NCBI RefSeq assembly: GCF_932526225.1
Contig: NC_064037.1
Span: 9,840,203 to 9,904,202, forward strand
DNA from: Nematostella vectensis
Taxonomy: Eukaryota; Cnidaria; Anthozoa; Actiniaria; Edwardsiidae
Reading direction: 5' to 3'
Length of the DNA: 64,000 nt
A model generated the notes under the pieces. The model saw only the letters and a program-made list of their open reading frames with translations. It searched no databases and had not been told where the DNA came from. Position 1 is the first letter of the stretch; the number at the start of each line of letters is the position of its first letter. The position numbers and the translations under genes were made by a program. Of the stretch, positions 60,101-64,000 are shown piece after piece.

Positions 60101-63100
60101 TTGATTATGAACCTAGCTCTGTGCTCCAGCACAAGTAAAACTGGTGAAAGTTATATAAATATTTACCATCAGGGTGACGAGGAACGATGTCGTGCTCTGG
60201 TCGCAGCTCGTGGTCTGAGAACTTTGTCTGTAAGGAGAGGTAAAGTCAACACCACTTTTAAGAGAAACGCTTTTACTGAAGTCTGGGTTAAAACGAACAC
60301 TTACTGAATTGGACTATGCGAGGGCGTAGGCGTGTGGTCGTGCGCATACATTGTATACATACATGTACGTTATACATACCTGGGTTGGACTATGTGAAGG
60401 CGTGTGGTCGTGCGCATTTACTGTGTACATACATGTTCGTTTTTACATACCTGGGTTGGACTATGTGAGGGTGTGTGGTCGTGCGCATTTACTGTGTACA
60501 TACATGTTCGTTTTACATACCTGGGTTGGACTATGTGAAGGCGTGCGGTCGAGCGCATTTACTGTGTACATACATGTACGTTATTCATACCTGGGTTGGA
60601 CTATGCGAGGGCGTGTGGTCGTGCGCGTTCATCGTGTACATGTCAGGTCTCCAGGTCAGGAGTTCTTGGGGCAGCGTGGATTTGAATATATCTTTGATAC
60701 ACGTACAAGTCTTCTCCCACATTTCCGGGGTAAAGCTCTTCCCATTCGATACAACAAGCAACTCGAGACAGTTTGTGCCTGACCGGGCTAGCTGCTCGTT
60801 ATCTGTACAGAACGAGATAAAAATTGAACAAAGGACGTTTACATGTGTAGCTCTTTGTCGCGCAACACGAGCTACAACACTCCAAGGGCAGGAGGAACAA
60901 ATTTTGTTAGGCTAAATTATGATAAAAAAGCCACAAAATCCCCTCTGAATTGGGTGCAATTTGAATTGTTTTGAGACATGCTTTCCTTGTTTACTTAGAA
61001 ACCCAGTCAAGTAACGTTAAGTTAATCTGCTGACTGTTTCCCCGTGACACGCAAACAGACTCCCACGCGCTAGCCAAAACGTGTCCGTCTAATAGTCCCG
61101 TCGCAAAGCATGGCACATGCTCTCTGCCAGTGTAGAGAGGAGTTCCTTCTGCCATTTACCTCGCTGTGATTTACCTCGAACCCGTTTCGAACAACCTCCT
61201 TTGAACGATATAATATCCAAGTTTAAAATGTTCCTTCCACAATCTGCAGGGCGAATTGAGCGTTTTTTATACGTTAAAAAAAAAGCTATTAGCATGCTTC
61301 CTTTTATGCAATCAAACGGCAAGAACCTTCGCCGAGATCAACTCTCATGTAGCATTTAAACATCTCGATGAGAGTTTGTGAGAGAACAAGGTCAAACAGC
61401 CGTAGAAATTGAACACTTATCGACCCTCATCTGCATTTGACCGAGGCTGAAAGTGCATCATGTGACCCACCTTGTTGGACACACCACAGGAGATGTACAA
61501 ACATGTCGTCTAGCAGCACGTCCGACAACACATCAAAGTACTGCGTGAACACGTCGATAACAGCGTAAAGGGCATGGTTACACGTGGTTGTCATCCATTC
61601 CGCCTTCTGCAAGAGCGGAAAAGGTCCATAATTAACAGGGAAGTCCCAACAGGGGTAAATGATGGTGTTGACCATAAAAAACAAAGAACGATGATAATGT
61701 TGATGATGTTGTAGAGACAACAATGGTAACAAAGTAGATGTTGTAATGGTGATAATGCTAATGACGATATAAAAAATGATAAAAACAAAGTTGTTCTTTT
61801 AGTCATAATAATCTATGCAAAGACCCCTTATTCTGCTGCTGTTGCTATGATGATTTTCGATAATGATGGTGATGACTTGTGTGATAATAATGCTGACATA
61901 ATTGTAATAAATCATTATTACGTGAGTAAATCATAATATCATCACCTCAGCCCAGTCGACTTGCTGATCAGGAAGCTTCATGTTATCGAAGATTCTGAAT
62001 ACAACCCTGAACACGTCCCGCCACCAGTGCTTCGGGAACGTGTGTCCATAGTTCTTCATGATCTCAAACATCACCGTTAGACTCCTGCAAACAAATCACA
62101 AAACTTGCATTGAGATGGCCGCCAAAACCAATTAACATGAGCGATTGACAGAGAGGGGGAGCGGCGCCGAAATCATGAGACTTGTAGGAAACATTTGACC
62201 TTAAACATAACCGCTCGACTCCTGTAAAAAAGTACGAGATTTGCATTAACATGTGCGACGGACAGAGAGTGGGAATGGTGTGGTTCCGAAACCATGAGAC
62301 ATCACTGTTCGACTTTAGTACACAAACATGGGACTTCCGTGGGCAGAGCCAGCGGGCAGGGATCGAGCAACCTGTTGTGACGCGGAAATCATGGGACTTA
62401 TTGGGACACATGTAGCCTACTAAGTCGTCTATACTGTGCATATTGATAACGTTTATACATTCTGAAACTAGGTGAATAGTCATCAAGTTTTTAGAAAGTT
62501 TTGCGTATTAGAATTTCTTTTCAATAATAGCAAAAATGTTACTAGTGAAGAATAAGACCTGATAAGCCAAACAAAAACCTTTTTGCGATAATGCGATTTT
62601 ATTAGAATAGATAATAGTAATATATTTGACAAAGAATTTTTACCTTGTTCTCACATCCAGCTTACAGCGGTTAATTATACAAGACAACTCAAAGAGAACT
62701 GGGAACCAGCCTTTGACCCAGACCCTATCGGCCTCGGAAACGACTCCATCTTCGCTGCTATGATCCTTGAACATCTGGCATAAGCAAGAAACGGAGTCAT
62801 TACGGTGGAGTAAAGGTAAAATGGAAAAAAAAGTAAAATGAAGAAGAGGTTTAAGCAAGAGCGCACTTTGCAAGTAAAATTCAAGGGAAAAGTGGAATAA
62901 AAAAATGTTTCAAGAGAAGAAGTCGTGTAGCGAGTATAATTTCTAGTTAGAATATTGTTGGATACTGTAACTGTGGACTGATCACAGTGTAGTGGACGCC
63001 AGACTGCAGCAAGACGGGCTCGCGGGGTATACCGGCGCACTTAAGCTATTTAAAGCTCAAGCGCCATACATCAATCATAGGAAGAAAGTGGGGTGTGAAA

Positions 63101-63846
63101 AAAAAATTCGACACGTATTCTATTCATATTCCAATTATATAAGGCAATTTACCTCCGGGTTCTCGTAGACGTATTTAGCACAGTTTCTGATAAGTCTAAT
63201 GGCCTCCATACTTGTGTCCGGGAAGGACGCATTACAAGCGAATTCCGACAGGCATTTGACCGCGTCCTGGAACGAGTCGATTGTCGCAGAGAAATACTTC
63301 TCAAAGATGGTCGCTGGGAATGAGCAGAAATCAATATTATTTGAGTTATGGAATTTCAAGTTTCACTAGAATAAGTAAAATGTTTGTTGATAACTTCCCT
63401 AGATTTTCCGCATATAATTCATTCAGCCCATAGCAAGGGGAGCTCGGGGGGCTCTAAAGACCCTCCCCCCCACGCTCAACTCAAAGGTCCGCTTTATAAA
63501 GAAAAAATGAGTACCACTGCGAGCTAGGACGAGCAACCTAAGAGAAGATGATCCGCTAAATGGGCAAACGAACCCCCCGCTCAAAATCACTATTTACCAT
63601 ATTTTGTCTTCCAATTCTGATAAATAAAAAAAAAAACAATAAAAGGCTGTGGCTGACTAGAAATCTATAAAACAAACAAGCATACCTGTGGTCTGGAAGG
63701 CGAGCTCCACAATCCCCTCATCCACATCAGAAGCCGCCAAGTGGAACACGGAAAACACATTTTTCCAGCCGGACTTGATATTATGAGCCTGCGAGTGCAC
63801 CATGTTGGCTACACAGCGGACGACCATATCGCGGATCGTAGCGGAT
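57170..63846 (-). CDS. ARFGEF: BIG-type ARF guanine-nucleotide exchange factor, C-terminal part
   Basis: Thirteen exons on the minus strand: 63846-63686, 63313-63153, 62774-62644, 62084-61946, 61606-61471, 60802-60591, 60227-60167, 59770-59657, 59145-59006, 58651-58477, 58319-58181, 57841-57724, 57319-57170 (stop). Frame is unbroken: 611 aa of C-terminus; the Sec7 catalytic domain lies beyond the right edge. Diagnostic blocks: [29 protein letters not shown] (DUF1981 region), [107 protein letters not shown] and [15 protein letters not shown]1/2 activate ARF1/3 at the trans-Golgi and endosomes; the C-terminal HDS repeats regulate membrane recruitment. The end is shorter than in mammals. Four introns contain partial copies of the adjoining exon edge. 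BIG1 and BIG2 cannot be told apart; a pre-duplication ancestor is likely. Confidence 0.95.
58402..58440 (-). repeat. partial copy of exon edge (exon 58319-58181)
   Basis: GGTTGTGTTTGGAGTGGCCC then TTGAAGCCTGTCAAACG repeats the start of the neighbouring exon with its acceptor (plus strand GGTTGGGTTTGGATCGACCC then TTGAAACCTGACATAAGG), 108 bp upstream. The decoy acceptor is at 58429-58428; splicing there would read FKGHSKHNL then a stop. Confidence 0.8.
59745..59945 (-). repeat. tandem copy of exon edge (exon 59770-59657)
   Basis: The acceptor plus first ~20 bases of the exon (plus strand CCTTGTAGTTGTCATCTGAA) recur at 59848-59868 (CCTTGTAGCTGTCATCTGAA), with the following intron sequence (AAACCTGTAACCTA.TAGT) also duplicated; period about 92-98 bp. 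A third, shorter trace starts near 59940 (GGGTGAACAACA). Decoy acceptor at 59864-59863. Confidence 0.85.
60305..60646 (-). repeat. ~70-bp tandem repeat of exon end plus splice donor
   Basis: The last ~50 bases of exon 60802-60591, its CCAACCCAG|GTATG donor and the start of the intron are repeated in tandem. Further donors lie near 60521, 60450 and 60379, and a decayed copy (AATTGGACTATGCGAGGGCG) at about 60308. Three of the extra copies keep a usable-looking donor. Confidence 0.9.
61650..61925. repeat. ATG/ATA-rich low-complexity intron sequence
   Basis: Many imperfect GATGATAATGTTGATGATGT-like runs in the ARFGEF intron between 61946 and 61606. Confidence 0.6.
62085..62410 (-). repeat. tandem copies of an exon acceptor region (exon 62084-61946)
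   Basis: Plus-strand TTAGACTCCTGCAAACAAAT..TTGCATTGAGATG..CAGAGAGGGGGAG..CGAAATCATGAGAC recurs 137 bp on as CTCGACTCCTGTAAAAAAGT..TTGCATTAACATG..CAGAGAGTGGGAA..CGAAACCATGAGAC, with a third, weaker trace to about 62400. The copy includes the first exon bases (GTTATGTTTAAGGTC against GTGATGTTTGAGATC on the coding strand) and a decoy acceptor at 62223-62222. Confidence 0.8.
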
Positions 63847-64000
63847 CTGTGGAGCACATGACATGTCAATCATGGCCTTCGGAGGTCAGCGGGTATAAAT
63901 AGAAAAGTACAGTGAAGCTAAAGAATAACTGGTGGTCTGTGTAGGCTTGATGGAATAGGTCAAGTCAAACAACACAACAGAGTAGCATTCGTCGGAGCAC
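63847..64000. other. ARFGEF intron, right edge
   Basis: No exon of the gene is recognisable between the acceptor at 63847 and the window end; the upstream exon must lie outside. Confidence 0.5.

Noticed and set aside
60351-60915. Plus-strand frames of 143 and 146 codons with repeated HTWVGLCEG
   Set aside because: Antisense to the ARFGEF exon and its tandemly repeated donor region.

Overview
The window looks like animal (metazoan) nuclear DNA. Genes are split by many short-to-medium introns, the sequence is AT-rich, and transposon debris and minisatellites are abundant. The protein set (rabphilin with a Rab-binding zinc finger and two C2 domains, ESS2/DGCR14, a BIG-type ARF exchange factor, a secreted cysteine-rich peptide) and the repeat style suggest an anthozoan cnidarian, perhaps Nematostella-like. 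That species guess is inference. All gene models were built by hand from ORFs, splice sites and reading-frame continuity; the main multi-exon models (rabphilin, ESS2, the coiled-coil gene, ARFGEF) keep frame through every junction.

Layout. 1-1.05 kb (-): 5' end of a type II/OLAH-like thioesterase, head-to-head with (+) a complete 17-exon rabphilin gene (1.47-15.88 kb, 616 aa). Rabphilin introns carry a 49-bp minisatellite, several MITE-like elements and a broken LINE retrotransposon. 17.5-19.7 kb (-): a 430-aa lysine/serine-rich coiled-coil protein I do not recognise, head-to-head with (+) a dead copy of ESS2 (20.0-23.8 kb). 24-29 kb: transposon debris (a DIRS-like relic with a MITE inside it, a Harbinger-like non-autonomous element with perfect 31-bp ends, a hairpin, a truncated copy of the cysteine-rich gene's 3' end). 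29.4-38.5 kb (+): the intact ESS2 copy (5 exons, 466 aa), with a 23-bp minisatellite and three TIR elements in its introns. 41.8-50.4 kb: a ~4.2-kb tandem duplication, each unit holding a TATA-driven gene for a small secreted eight-cysteine protein (-) and a decayed second copy of its second exon. The first unit is intact; the second has a nonsense codon at the first mature cysteine. 52.9-54.7 kb: a 21-bp satellite. 57.2-63.85 kb (-): the last 13 exons (611 aa) of an ARFGEF1/2 (BIG) gene.

The most unusual structures are: (i) four separate small duplications in the ARFGEF gene, each straddling an exon-intron boundary and leaving extra donor or acceptor copies; (ii) the layered duplication and decay of the eight-cysteine secreted gene; (iii) the ESS2 pair, in which the copy facing the coiled-coil gene has died while the displaced copy survives, and which supplies a natural empty site for a TIR transposon.
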